Shown here one piece after another: positions 33,246 to 44,011 of a stretch of 64,000 nt of DNA. Positions within the stretch are counted from its first letter, which is position 1, and the number at the start of each line of letters is the position of its first letter. Where the stretch lies: positions 1,736,001-1,800,000 of the forward strand of contig NZ_LR026975.1 of the NCBI RefSeq assembly GCF_900603025.1, in the 5' to 3' direction. The notes beneath the pieces were generated by a model. That model did not search any database. It was not told the DNA's origin and worked only from the letters and a program-made list of their open reading frames with translations. The translations under genes and the position numbers were made by a program. The stretch is from Mycolicibacterium hassiacum DSM 44199 (GTDB lineage Bacteria > Actinomycetota > Actinomycetes > Mycobacteriales > Mycobacteriaceae).

Positions 33246-35990
33246 GTGAGCCCCGCCAAGACCGCCTCCGATCCGACGACGGCGCCCGCGACCGGGGCGC
33301 CCGAGACCACCGACGGCAAGCCCACGCTGTTGCTGCTGGACGGCAATTCGCTGGCGTTCCGGGCCTTCTACGCGCTGCCCGCGGAGAACTTCAAGACCCG
33401 CAACGGGTTGACCACGAATGCGGTCTACGGCTTCACCGCGATGTTGATCAACCTGCTGCGCGACGAGAAGCCCACGCATGTCGCGGCCGCGTTCGACGTG
33501 TCGCGCCAGACGTTCCGGCTGGAGCGGTATCCGGAGTACAAGGCCGGCCGCGCCGCGACGCCCGACGAGTTCCGCGGCCAGATCGAGATCACCAAGGAGG
33601 TGCTGGCCGCGCTGGGCATCACGGTGCTGGCCGAGCCGGGTTACGAGGCCGACGACATCATCGCCACGCTGGCCACCCAGGCCGAGGCGCAGGGCTTCCG
33701 GGTGCTGGTGGTCACCGGGGACCGCGACTCGCTGCAGCTGGTCACCGACAACATCACCGTGCTGTATCCGCGCAAGGGGGTCAGCGACCTCACCCGGTTC
33801 ACCCCGGAGGCGGTCGTGGAGAAGTACGGGCTGACCCCGCAGCAGTACCCGGACTTCGCCGCGCTGCGCGGCGACCCCAGCGACAACCTGCCCGGTATCC
33901 CGGGAGTGGGGGAGAAGACCGCCACCAAGTGGATCGCCGAATACGGGTCGCTGCAGGCGCTGGTCGACAACGTCGACAAGGTCAAGGGCAAGGTGGGCGA
34001 TGCGCTGCGGGCCAACCTGGCCAACGTGGTGCGCAACCGCGAACTCACCGAGCTGGTCCGCGATGTGCCGCTGGCGCAGACCCCGGACACGCTACGGCTG
34101 CAGCCGTGGAACCGGGATCAGATCCACCGGCTGTTCGACGACCTCGAGTTCCGGGTGCTGCGTGACCGGCTGTTCGAGACCCTGTCCTCGGCGGACCCGG
34201 AGGTCGACCAGGGTTTCGACGTGCGCGGGCGGGCCCTGGAACCCGGCGAGCTCGCCGGCTGGCTGGCCGAGCACACCGCCGGACACCGGTGCGGGCTGGC
34301 GGTGGTCGGCAGCCACCTGGCGTTCGACTCGGACGCCACCGCGCTGGCGATCGTCGGCCCCGACGGCGACGGCCGGTACATCGACACCGCGCAGCTCGGC
34401 CCCGAGGACGAGACGGCGCTGGCGGCGTGGCTGGCCGATCCGGACCAGCCCAAGGCGCTGCACGAGGCCAAACTCGCCATGCACGATCTGGCCGGTCGCG
34501 GCTGGCAGCTGGCCGGGGTCACCTCGGACACCGCGCTGGCGGCCTACCTGGTGCGGCCGGGGCAGCGCAGCTTCTCGCTCGAGGATCTGTCGCTGCGCTA
34601 TCTGCAGCGCGAGTTGCGTGCGGAAAGCCCTGAGCAACAGCAGCTTTCACTCCTCGACGAGGGCGACGGCGGTGACCAGCAGGCGGTGCAGACCCTGCTG
34701 TTGCGGGCGCACGCGGTGATGGAGCTGGCCGACGCCCTGGATGCGGAGCTGGCGCGGATCGACTCGCTGGACCTGCTGACCAAGATGGAGTTGCCGGTGC
34801 AGCGGGTGCTGGCCGAGATGGAGACCGCCGGCATCGCCGTGGACGTGGACCGGCTCAGCGAACTGCAGAGCGATTTCGCCGACCAGATCCGCGACGCCGC
34901 GGAGGCCGCCTACGCGGTGATCGGCAAGCAGATCAACCTCGGTTCGCCCAAGCAGCTGCAGGTGGTGCTGTTCGACGAGCTGGGGATGCCGAAGACCAAG
35001 CGCACCAAGACCGGTTACACCACCGACGCGGACGCGCTGCAGTCGCTGTTCGACAAGACCGGGCACCCGTTCCTGCAGCACCTGCTGACGCACCGGGACG
35101 TCACCCGGCTGAAGGTGACCGTCGACGGACTGCTCAACGCGGTGGCCTCCGACGGGCGCATCCACACCACGTTCAACCAGACCATCGCCGCGACCGGGCG
35201 GTTGTCGTCGACCGAGCCGAACCTGCAGAACATCCCGATCCGCACCGAGGCGGGCCGGCGCATCCGCGACGCGTTCGTAGTGGGAGCGGGGTACGCGGAG
35301 CTGATGACCGCCGACTACAGCCAGATCGAGATGCGGATCATGGCGCATCTGTCCGGCGACGAGGGGCTGATCGAGGCGTTCCGCACCGGCGAGGATCTGC
35401 ACTCGTTCGTCGCCTCCCGGGCGTTCGGCGTGCCGATCGAGGAGGTCACCCCCGAACTGCGGCGCCGGGTGAAGGCGATGTCGTACGGGCTGGCCTACGG
35501 GTTGAGCGCCTACGGGCTGGCACAGCAGCTCAAGATCTCCACCGAAGAGGCCAAGGTGCAGATGGAGCAGTACTTCGCGCGGTTCGGCGGGGTGCGCGAC
35601 TATCTGCGCGACGTGGTCGATCAGGCCCGCAAGGACGGCTACACCTCCACCGTGCTGGGCCGGCGCCGGTATCTGCCCGAGCTGGACAGCAGCAACCGCC
35701 AGGTCCGTGAGGCGGCCGAGCGCGCGGCGCTCAACGCGCCGATCCAGGGCAGCGCGGCCGACATCATCAAGGTGGCGATGATCAACGTCGACGCCGCGAT
35801 CAAGCAGGCCGGGTTGAAGTCACGGATGCTGCTGCAGGTGCATGACGAGCTGCTGTTCGAGGTTGCCCCCGGCGAGCGGGAGACCCTCGAACAACTGGTC
35901 CGCGAGCAGATGGGCAACGCCTATCCGCTCGACGTGCCGCTGGAGGTCAGCGTCGGGTACGGGCCGACCTGGGACGCGGCCGCGCATTAG
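33246..35990 (+). CDS. polA: DNA polymerase I
   Basis: Repair and Okazaki-fragment polymerase, 914 aa. Residues about 20-315 are the 5' nuclease domain (LLLLDGNSLAFRAFYALP, AAFDVSRQTFR, GYEADDIIATLA, GDPSDNLPGIPGVGEKTA). The middle domain is a degenerate 3'-5' exonuclease lacking the usual acidic residues, as in other actinobacteria. The C-terminal polymerase has motif A DYSQIEMRIMAHL, motif B RRRVKAMSYGLAYG and motif C QVHDELLFE. The GTG start (VSPAKTASD) agrees with mycobacterial PolA. The open frame 14 codons longer runs through the putative promoter and is unlikely. It has a candidate DNA-damage promoter and is convergent with the PrsW gene. Confidence 0.97.
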   Translation: MSPAKTASDPTTAPATGAPETTDGKPTLLLLDGNSLAFRAFYALPAENFKTRNGLTTNAVYGFTAMLINLLRDEKPTHVAAAFDVSRQTFRLERYPEYKAGRAATPDEFRGQIEITKEVLAALGITVLAEPGYEADDIIATLATQAEAQGFRVLVVTGDRDSLQLVTDNITVLYPRKGVSDLTRFTPEAVVEKYGLTPQQYPDFAALRGDPSDNLPGIPGVGEKTATKWIAEYGSLQALVDNVDKVKGKVGDALRANLANVVRNRELTELVRDVPLAQTPDTLRLQPWNRDQIHRLFDDLEFRVLRDRLFETLSSADPEVDQGFDVRGRALEPGELAGWLAEHTAGHRCGLAVVGSHLAFDSDATALAIVGPDGDGRYIDTAQLGPEDETALAAWLADPDQPKALHEAKLAMHDLAGRGWQLAGVTSDTALAAYLVRPGQRSFSLEDLSLRYLQRELRAESPEQQQLSLLDEGDGGDQQAVQTLLLRAHAVMELADALDAELARIDSLDLLTKMELPVQRVLAEMETAGIAVDVDRLSELQSDFADQIRDAAEAAYAVIGKQINLGSPKQLQVVLFDELGMPKTKRTKTGYTTDADALQSLFDKTGHPFLQHLLTHRDVTRLKVTVDGLLNAVASDGRIHTTFNQTIAATGRLSSTEPNLQNIPIRTEAGRRIRDAFVVGAGYAELMTADYSQIEMRIMAHLSGDEGLIEAFRTGEDLHSFVASRAFGVPIEEVTPELRRRVKAMSYGLAYGLSAYGLAQQLKISTEEAKVQMEQYFARFGGVRDYLRDVVDQARKDGYTSTVLGRRRYLPELDSSNRQVREAAERAALNAPIQGSAADIIKVAMINVDAAIKQAGLKSRMLLQVHDELLFEVAPGERETLEQLVREQMGNAYPLDVPLEVSVGYGPTWDAAAH

Positions 35991-36047
35991 CGGACAGCGC
36001 CGCGCGCCAACGGTTTTCGAGACAGTGGCGTTGGCGGGCCGGTGCGA

Positions 36048-37334
36048 TCACCGGATCGGGGTCGAGCCGGGCGGCTGGAAGCCGGCCAGGGTGTGCAGTG
36101 CGGGGGCGGCGGCCCGGGCAGCGGCGAGCGCGTTGACCTCCTCCTGCAGCAACTCGGTCACCCGCTGGTCGCCGAACCCGCGGTCAATGCGGTGGCGCAC
36201 GAACGCCACCTCGACGACCTGGGTCGCGAAGGTCCTGACCGCGGCGGCGGCTGCCGGCCCGGCGTACCTGCGGGCCTGGGCGATGGCGAGTTTGCGGTGG
36301 GCGATCGAGCCGAGCCAGGTGGCCTCGTTCGGGGTGATCAGCCCGGCGGCCACCATCCCCGGCAGCTTCGAGGCGACGACGTGTTGCTCACGGCGGCGGC
36401 TGTGCAACGCCAGCCCGATGGTCAGCGCGAACACCGGCACCATCCACAGCACGTAGACCGCCAGGTAGGCGCCGAAGCCCAGCAGCGAGGACCCGTTCCA
36501 CAGCGCGTGCATGATCACCGCGCCGACGTAGCCCAGAGCGATGCAGCCGAACCGGGCCGCCGGCCCGCGGCGCTGCAGCGCGAAGTAGACGCCCACCGCG
36601 GTGAACGAGGTGAACAGCGAGTGAGCGAACGGCGCCAGGACCAGCCGCAGCACCGCGGTGAGCAGGGATTCGCCCAGCGACCCGCCCGAGGCGATGTAGA
36701 GGATGTCCTCCAGCCACGCGAACCCGGCGCCCACCAGGCCGGCGTAGACCAGGCAGTCGGTCAGCGAGTTGAGCTCGTAGCGCCGCCGGCCGGTCATCAT
36801 GACCAGCAGGAACAGTCCCTTGGCGATCTCCTCGACCACCGGCGCGCCGATCACCAGCGGGAAGATCAGCGAGACATAGCCGCCGGAGTCGACGGCGTCC
36901 GGGCCGACGAACCCGGCCAGCACCCCGTCCACGAACACGCCGAGCACCAGCGTGAGCACCACCGAGAGCACCACCGCGACCGAGGCGCCCCACAGGAACG
37001 CCAGGACCAGCAGCCGGGGTGGTTCCGGTTCCCAGCGGTCCAGCCACAGATAGGCCAACACCACGCCGACCATCGCCACGCTGGACAGCACCAGACCGAT
37101 CGCGGTGCCGAGCGGGTTGAACGCGGTCAGCGCGATGATGATGAGGCCGACGACGGTGCCGAGCACGATGAGCAGCACCAGTGGCGCGCCGACGCTGCGC
37201 ATCTTGCGCCGGAACGGGGGATGGCCGGGCCAGTGATGACCGGGCCAGTGATGACCGGGCCAGTGATGACCGGGCCAGTGATGACCGGGCCAGTGATGAC
37301 CGGGCCAGGGGTACGGGCCGCCGCCGAACGACAC
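36048..37334 (-). CDS. PrsW-family intramembrane metalloprotease with WPGHH repeats
   Basis: 428-aa membrane protease of the PrsW/CAAX-like group. After a cytoplasmic N-terminus come about nine helices holding the three PrsW motifs: APVVEEIAKGLFLL (Glu-Glu-X3-Lys), GFAWLEDILYIASGG, and the histidines of FAHSLFTSF and VIMHALWNGSS. PrsW in Bacillus cleaves an anti-sigma factor; the substrate here is unknown. The N-terminus has five exact WPGHH units plus WPGHP encoded by a 15-bp minisatellite. The GTG at 37334 (VSFGGGPYPWPGHH) is the preferred start; the open frame continues another 70 codons into a repeat region without protein-like sequence. C-terminal about 120 residues are a soluble helical domain. 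Confidence 0.83.
   Translation of the reverse strand: MSFGGGPYPWPGHHWPGHHWPGHHWPGHHWPGHHWPGHPPFRRKMRSVGAPLVLLIVLGTVVGLIIIALTAFNPLGTAIGLVLSSVAMVGVVLAYLWLDRWEPEPPRLLVLAFLWGASVAVVLSVVLTLVLGVFVDGVLAGFVGPDAVDSGGYVSLIFPLVIGAPVVEEIAKGLFLLVMMTGRRRYELNSLTDCLVYAGLVGAGFAWLEDILYIASGGSLGESLLTAVLRLVLAPFAHSLFTSFTAVGVYFALQRRGPAARFGCIALGYVGAVIMHALWNGSSLLGFGAYLAVYVLWMVPVFALTIGLALHSRRREQHVVASKLPGMVAAGLITPNEATWLGSIAHRKLAIAQARRYAGPAAAAAVRTFATQVVEVAFVRHRIDRGFGDQRVTELLQEEVNALAAARAAAPALHTLAGFQPPGSTPIR
37231..37305. repeat. 15-bp minisatellite, five exact copies, coding
   Basis: CAGTGATGACCGGGC is repeated five times without change, inside the PrsW gene. Each copy encodes one WPGHH unit on the minus strand, and a near-copy on the low side encodes WPGHP. 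Being a multiple of three, copy-number change would lengthen or shorten the protein without frameshift. Confidence 0.95.
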
Positions 37335-37456
37335 GTGAGCAGGGTAGCGGCGTGACCACCGGCACGCACCGACCCTCCACCCGTTGGGTGTGACGGCCGC
37401 CATATCGCGTTCGCGGCCGCGTCTGCGAAACTGATCACCACCTCGCGCAACGCAGC

Positions 37457-37513
37457 GGCACCATCGAGTACCGCCGGCACCATCGAGTACCGCCGGCACC
37501 ATCGAGTACCGCC
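37457..37513. repeat. 19-bp tandem repeat, three exact copies, intergenic
   Basis: GGCACCATCGAGTACCGCC occurs three times head to tail (37457-37475, 37476-37494, 37495-37513), between the divergent PrsW and rpsA genes. Not a multiple of three and outside any convincing gene. VNTR-like. Confidence 0.95.
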
Positions 37514-37574
37514 GCTGACACATCGACGCCGGCCCGTCGGGCACGGGCCGCCGGGCCCCGATCGGGGTGCCGGT

Positions 37575-37604
37575 TTGTCCTGGATGTGATCAGTCGACTA
37601 GGCT
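37575..37604 (+). promoter_or_regulatory. Candidate housekeeping promoter of rpsA
   Basis: TTGTCC (37575-37580) and TAGGCT (37599-37604) are separated by 18 bp, about 80 bp before the rpsA start, in the least GC-rich part of the intergenic region. Spacing and -10 fit mycobacterial sigma A promoters. The -35 is imperfect. Confidence 0.4.
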
Positions 37605-37682
37605 CGATACGTACCTGTGCGCAAGCAGGGCAACATCTGAAAACTGTCCCTACGACCAAAATTGTCCGGAGCAACCCCACAC

Positions 37683-39119
37683 ATGCCAAGTCCCTCCGTC
37701 ACCTCGCCGCAAGTAGCCGTCAACGACATCGGCTCGAGCGAGGATTTTCTCGCCGCCATCGACAAGACCATCAAGTACTTCAACGATGGCGACATCGTCG
37801 AGGGAACCATCGTCAAGGTTGACCGTGACGAAGTCCTTCTTGACATCGGCTACAAGACCGAAGGCGTGATCCCGTCGCGGGAACTGTCCATCAAGCACGA
37901 CGTCGACCCCCATGAGGTGGTGTCCGTCGGCGACAAGGTCGAAGCCCTGGTCCTCACCAAGGAGGACAAGGACGGTCGTCTGATCCTGTCCAAGAAGCGC
38001 GCTCAGTACGAGCGGGCCTGGGGCACGATCGAGGCGCTCAAAGAGAAGGACGAGGCCGTCAAGGGCACCGTCATCGAGGTCGTCAAGGGCGGCCTGATCC
38101 TGGACATCGGCCTGCGCGGGTTCCTGCCCGCCTCACTCGTCGAGATGCGCCGGGTCCGTGATCTGCAGCCCTACATCGGCAAGGAACTCGAGGCCAAGAT
38201 CATCGAGCTGGACAAGAACCGCAACAACGTGGTGCTGTCCCGTCGCGCCTGGCTCGAGCAGACCCAGTCCGAGGTGCGCAGCGAGTTCCTCAACCAGCTG
38301 CAGAAGGGCGCCATCCGCAAGGGTGTGGTCAGCAGCATCGTCAACTTCGGTGCCTTCGTCGATCTCGGCGGTGTCGACGGCCTGGTGCACGTGTCCGAGC
38401 TCTCCTGGAAGCACATCGATCATCCGTCCGAGGTGGTCCAGGTGGGCGACGAGGTCACCGTCGAGGTTCTCGACGTCGATATGGATCGCGAGCGGGTCTC
38501 GCTGTCGCTGAAGGCCACTCAGGAAGATCCGTGGCGCCATTTCGCCCGCACCCACGCCATCGGCCAGATCGTGCCGGGCAAGGTCACCAAGCTGGTGCCG
38601 TTCGGCGCGTTCGTCCGCGTCGAGGAGGGTATCGAGGGCCTGGTGCACATCTCGGAGCTGTCCGAGCGCCACATCGAGGTGGCCGACCAGGTGGTTCAGG
38701 TCGGCGACGACGTGATGGTCAAGGTCATCGACATCGACCTGGAGCGGCGTCGCATCTCGCTGAGCCTCAAGCAGGCCAACGAGGACTACAGCGACGAGTT
38801 CGATCCGTCGAAGTACGGCATGGCCGACAGCTACGACGAGCAGGGCAACTACATCTTCCCCGAGGGCTTCGACCCGGAGACCAACGAATGGCTGCCGGGC
38901 TTCGAGAAGCAGCGTGAGGAGTGGGAGGCCCGCTACGCCGAGGCCGAGCGCCGCTGGCGGATGCACACCGCGCAGATGGAGAAGTTCGCCGCTGCGGAGG
39001 CCGCGGCCGCCGAGGCCGGTGTCGCGGGTTCGTCGCGGTCCGAGGAGTCGGCGGGTGGTTCGCTGGCCAGCGACGAGCAGCTCGCTGCGCTGCGGGAGAA
39101 GCTCGCCGGCAGCGCCTGA
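37683..39119 (+). CDS. rpsA: 30S ribosomal protein S1
   Basis: RNA-binding ribosomal protein that helps mRNA reach the 30S subunit, 478 aa. Four S1 (OB-fold) domains are readable: GDIVEGTIVKVDRDEVLLDIG, DEAVKGTVIEVVKGGLILDIG, GAIRKGVVSSIVNFGAFVDLG (each about 70 residues apart) and GQIVPGKVTKLVPFGAFVRV. A variable acidic/Ala-rich tail ends in AALREKLAGSA. Near identical to M. tuberculosis RpsA as remembered, whose C-terminus is debated as a pyrazinoic-acid target. ATG at 37683 starts MPSPSVTSPQVAVND; a seven-codon longer frame is ignored. coaE follows 12 bp later, as in M. tuberculosis. Confidence 0.97.
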   Translation: MPSPSVTSPQVAVNDIGSSEDFLAAIDKTIKYFNDGDIVEGTIVKVDRDEVLLDIGYKTEGVIPSRELSIKHDVDPHEVVSVGDKVEALVLTKEDKDGRLILSKKRAQYERAWGTIEALKEKDEAVKGTVIEVVKGGLILDIGLRGFLPASLVEMRRVRDLQPYIGKELEAKIIELDKNRNNVVLSRRAWLEQTQSEVRSEFLNQLQKGAIRKGVVSSIVNFGAFVDLGGVDGLVHVSELSWKHIDHPSEVVQVGDEVTVEVLDVDMDRERVSLSLKATQEDPWRHFARTHAIGQIVPGKVTKLVPFGAFVRVEEGIEGLVHISELSERHIEVADQVVQVGDDVMVKVIDIDLERRRISLSLKQANEDYSDEFDPSKYGMADSYDEQGNYIFPEGFDPETNEWLPGFEKQREEWEARYAEAERRWRMHTAQMEKFAAAEAAAAEAGVAGSSRSEESAGGSLASDEQLAALREKLAGSA

Positions 39120-39131
39120 CGCGCCGACCGG

Positions 39132-40292
39132 ATGATTCGTATCGGCCTGACCGGCGGTATCGGCGCCGGCAAATCGACGGTGTCCGCCGCATTCAGTGAA
39201 TGCGGCGGCATCATCGTCGATGGCGACGTCATCGCCCGCGAAGTCGTCGAACCGGGCACCGAGGGGCTGCGCAAGCTCGTCGAGGCGTTCGGTGCGGACA
39301 TCCTGCACCCGGACGGCTCACTGAACCGTCCGGCCCTGGCCGCCAAGGCGTTCGCCGATGACGACAAGCGGCAGACCCTCAACCGCATCGTTCATCCGCT
39401 GGTGGCCCGCCGGCGCGAGGAGATCATCGCGGCCGTCGCCGAGGACGCGGTGGTCGTCGAGGACATCCCGCTGCTCGTGGAGACCGGGATGGCACCGTCG
39501 TTCCCGCTCGTCGTGGTGGTCTACGCCCCGGTCGGAATCCGCGTCGAGCGACTGATCAAGCGGGGCATGGACGAGGCCGACGCCCGCGCCCGGATCGCGG
39601 CGCAAGCCACCGACGAGCAGCGCCGCGCGATCGCCGATGTGCTGCTGGACAATTCGGGTACCCCGGGCGAGTTGATCGAGCGGGTGCGCGATCTGTGGTA
39701 CAACCGCGTGCTCCCGCTGGCGCACAACATCCGCACCCACACCTGCGTGCAGCCGCGCACGGAGTTGGTGCCGTACCGCGCCGAGTGGGCCGAGGATGCG
39801 GCCCGCATCATCAAGCGCGTCGAAATGGCCTGCGGCGCCACGGCATTGCGGGTCGACCACATCGGCTCGACGGCGATTCCGGGCATGGACGCCAAGGACG
39901 CCATCGACATCCAGGTCACGGTCGCCTCGCTCGACGACGCCGACAAGCTCGTCGAGCCGCTGACCCGGGTCGGGTTCCCGCGCCGCGACGACGTCGTCAC
40001 CGACACCCCGCACACCGACGACGCCGCGAACTGGCACAAACGGCTGCACTGCGCCGCCGATCCGGGACGGCCCGCGTACCTGCACATCCGCGTCGACGGC
40101 CGGCCGAATCAGTGGTTCGCGCTGGCGTTCAAGGACTGGCTGATCGCCAATCCCGGTCTGCAGCGGGATTATCTGGCCGCCAAACGCAAGGCGCTGGCGA
40201 CACCGGACTACGCCGCGGCGAAGGAGCCGTGGTTCCTGGACGCCTATCACCGCTGCCGGGCCTGGGCCGAGGCCACCGGCTGGCGTCCCTAG
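39132..40292 (+). CDS. coaE: Dephospho-CoA kinase CoaE fused to GrpB/UPF0157 domain
   Basis: Last enzyme of coenzyme A synthesis, phosphorylating the ribose 3'-OH of dephospho-CoA. The N-terminal roughly 200 residues are the kinase, with P-loop GLTGGIGAGKST, DGDVIAREVVEPG and the lid KRGMDEADARARIAAQ. From about residue 205 a second domain of the GrpB/UPF0157 nucleotidyltransferase-like family follows (YRAEWAEDAARIIKR, VDHIGSTAIPGMDAKDAIDIQV, WHKRLHCAADPGRPAYLHIR). This fusion is characteristic of mycobacterial CoaE (Rv1631). In that protein the extra domain is reported to help folding or regulate the kinase. ATG start 12 bp after rpsA. Confidence 0.96.
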   Translation: MIRIGLTGGIGAGKSTVSAAFSECGGIIVDGDVIAREVVEPGTEGLRKLVEAFGADILHPDGSLNRPALAAKAFADDDKRQTLNRIVHPLVARRREEIIAAVAEDAVVVEDIPLLVETGMAPSFPLVVVVYAPVGIRVERLIKRGMDEADARARIAAQATDEQRRAIADVLLDNSGTPGELIERVRDLWYNRVLPLAHNIRTHTCVQPRTELVPYRAEWAEDAARIIKRVEMACGATALRVDHIGSTAIPGMDAKDAIDIQVTVASLDDADKLVEPLTRVGFPRRDDVVTDTPHTDDAANWHKRLHCAADPGRPAYLHIRVDGRPNQWFALAFKDWLIANPGLQRDYLAAKRKALATPDYAAAKEPWFLDAYHRCRAWAEATGWRP

Positions 40293-40305
40293 CGGCTCCG
40301 CGGCG

Positions 40306-40917
40306 TCACGCCTCGGGCCCGGCTGCGGGCGGTGGCGCCGGGATGTCCGGGTGCCCCGCCGTCTCGGCGGGTGCCGGGGGATCTGCCGGCCCCGGCGCCT
40401 CCGGGGGCACGGCTAGCTCCGGGGGCAGGATGCTCTCCACCCCGCTCACCGGCGCCTGACAGGTGATGGAGCCGTAGTCGGGGTCGTCGCGCTGCGGCAG
40501 CACCCGGGGCGCGACGAAATCGTCGGCCTGGGCGACGAGTTGGTCGTCGACGAGGATCTCGCAGTGCAGGTTCGCCGAGTAGGGCCACTCGATCGCGACC
40601 CGGACGGTGGCGGTGCCGGAGGCCGGCAGCACGGTGTTGGCCTCGAACACCCGCCCGGGCACCATCGTGGGAGTGGCCACCTCGGTCCGGTCGCCCTGCG
40701 CCGCGTAACTGATCGTGGCGCCGCGCGACACCCCGTCGATGCGGGCACGGTAGATGATGTTGTGCAGCTCTTCGGGTTCGGCGCCGGCCGCCTGCGAGAT
40801 CTGCGGGTCGGTGCCGGGGTCGGGATCGGGCTGGGCGAGCGCCGTCGGCGGCCACAGCAGCGTGCCGAGAACGGCGGCTGCCACGCCGGCGACCCGGCGG
40901 CGGGTGATGGGGCTCAC
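40306..40917 (-). CDS. Secreted hypothetical protein with Pro-rich tail
   Basis: 203 aa, no confident family. A twin-Arg-like basic n-region ITRRRVAG precedes a hydrophobic core and an AxA cleavage site (TALAQPDPDPG), so export is likely. The central domain (about residues 50-150) is beta-rich with two cysteines (LHCEILVDD, GSITCQAP), and faintly recalls MmpS-like periplasmic domains. The last 50 residues are Pro/Ala-rich. GTG at 40917 gives the compact signal peptide; the frame extends further upstream. It lies between coaE and the DUF402 gene, where none is recalled in M. tuberculosis (Rv1631-Rv1632c). Confidence 0.65.
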   Translation of the reverse strand: MSPITRRRVAGVAAAVLGTLLWPPTALAQPDPDPGTDPQISQAAGAEPEELHNIIYRARIDGVSRGATISYAAQGDRTEVATPTMVPGRVFEANTVLPASGTATVRVAIEWPYSANLHCEILVDDQLVAQADDFVAPRVLPQRDDPDYGSITCQAPVSGVESILPPELAVPPEAPGPADPPAPAETAGHPDIPAPPPAAGPEA

Positions 40918-41009
40918 GGAACCTGAGCGTACCGCCCGCGGATTTCGCACCGCACCCGCATATGACACGGTAGTCATCACCATCGAGATCGGTTGCGGCC
41001 GCCGCGCCG

Positions 41010-41564
41010 TTACGCGCGATCGCGCCAGCTCAGCCGCATCCCCTGGCCGGCCAGCCAGCGGTGCAGGTCGTAGTCGTTGCGGGCCAGCCCGTCGATCGCG
41101 GCGGCCGCGGTCCGGATCGCCTGTTCGGCGGTCTCCGGGCTGAGCAGTCCGTGCCGGACTGCGGTGAGCAGCTCGTCGACGTCGGTCAACTCCACGCCCT
41201 TGCCGGTGCGCACCACCAGATCGAGGTAGTGATCCTCGGCGTGCCAGGCCGACGGGCCCGGGGTGTAGCGACCGACATCGAGGTAGTAGTCCTGATCGCG
41301 TTCGTGGCCCGGGTTGAAGTGGAAGACGCTGGCCCGCAGCCCCAGCGACGGCAGCAGCCAGGACTCCAGATAGTGGAACTGGGCGCGGCCGGGCGTCGGC
41401 CGGGCCATGTACAGGCCCCAGGGCTCGACGGTGTACACGTCAACGGCCCGCACGATCCCCTTCGGGTCGGTGTTGGTGCGGGCGAGCAGGTCGAACGTCT
41501 CGTGCTTCGGTGGGTGGATGACTCCGAGGATAGGGGAGGACGGGCCGGGTGCGGGGCCGGTCAC
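41010..41564 (-). CDS. DUF402 family protein, Rv1632c-like
   Basis: 184 aa. The DUF402 core is seen in VYTVEPWGLYMARPTPGRAQ, WLLPSLGLRASVFHFNPGH, DYYLDVGRYTPG, and HYLDLVVRTGKGVELTDVDEL, with acidic residues (HYLDLVV, DVDEL) that bind metal in structurally known members such as FomD-like nucleotide diphosphohydrolases. Phosphohydrolase activity is thus plausible but unproven. The position between coaE and uvrB corresponds to Rv1632c. The ATG start at 41564 leaves 153 bp to uvrB, divergent. Confidence 0.78.
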   Translation of the reverse strand: MTGPAPGPSSPILGVIHPPKHETFDLLARTNTDPKGIVRAVDVYTVEPWGLYMARPTPGRAQFHYLESWLLPSLGLRASVFHFNPGHERDQDYYLDVGRYTPGPSAWHAEDHYLDLVVRTGKGVELTDVDELLTAVRHGLLSPETAEQAIRTAAAAIDGLARNDYDLHRWLAGQGMRLSWRDRA

Positions 41565-41686
41565 GCGTCCGGTCGGGGGCGGGGTCGGACGAACCGTGTG
41601 CCGGCAGCTCGCGCCGAGAAACTCGGCGACGGCGTCACGCCAGCGGCTGCAGGCACCCGTCCGCGCGCCGAACGGAGGGAATGAGC

Positions 41687-41709
41687 TTGTCGGCGCCCGC
41701 GCTTACTCT
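41687..41709 (+). promoter_or_regulatory. PafBC/RecA-independent DNA-damage promoter of uvrB
   Basis: TTGTCGGCG, an 8-nt spacer and TACTCT match the mycobacterial RecA-NDp consensus TTGTCRGTG-N8-TAnnnT with one mismatch. The -10 ends eight bases before the ATG, so transcription probably begins at or one base from the start codon (leaderless). No LexA box was seen nearby. Confidence 0.75.
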
Positions 41710-41717
41710 GGTGAATC

Positions 41718-43874
<2,157 letters not shown>

Positions 43875-43920
43875 TCGCCGTCCGGACCGCGTTCGCGAAC
43901 AGGACCTTGGGGCGGTCCCG

Positions 43921-43940
43921 GATGGACCTTTGACCCTACG
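43921..43940 (+). promoter_or_regulatory. Candidate DosR box upstream of the membrane protein/USP operon
   Basis: GATGGACCTTTGACCCTACG resembles the DosR (DevR) palindrome TTSGGGACTWWAGTCCCSAA, keeping GGAC and CCC halves. A weaker half-site-like GGACCTTGGGGCGG lies about 20 bp upstream (43902-43915). It is 72 bp before the first gene of the operon, a usual distance. Confidence 0.45.
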
Positions 43941-44011
43941 GTCCCCGGCTGCCACGGTGCGACAGTGACGGTGAGGCCGACCGGCCTCGCCCGCACCGAA
44001 TCGAGGCAGTC

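Larger units (their letters stand above)
37335..37682. other. 348-bp intergenic region between prsW-like gene and rpsA
   Basis: Contains the 19-bp triple repeat and, nearer rpsA, a candidate sigma A-type promoter. No additional gene is seen. Short open frames here have no family-like sequence. Confidence 0.6.

Noticed and set aside
36001..36456. Plus-strand frame over the 3' end of the PrsW gene
   Set aside because: Ser/Arg/Trp-rich shadow of a well-supported minus-strand membrane protease.
37231..37513. CRISPR-like array from the two repeat groups
   Set aside because: The units are contiguous with no spacers, differ between groups, and one set is coding. No cas genes are nearby.
41565..41717. 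LexA/SOS box for uvrB
   Set aside because: No TCGAAC-N4-GTTCGA-like palindrome is present; the PafBC-type promoter accounts for damage control.
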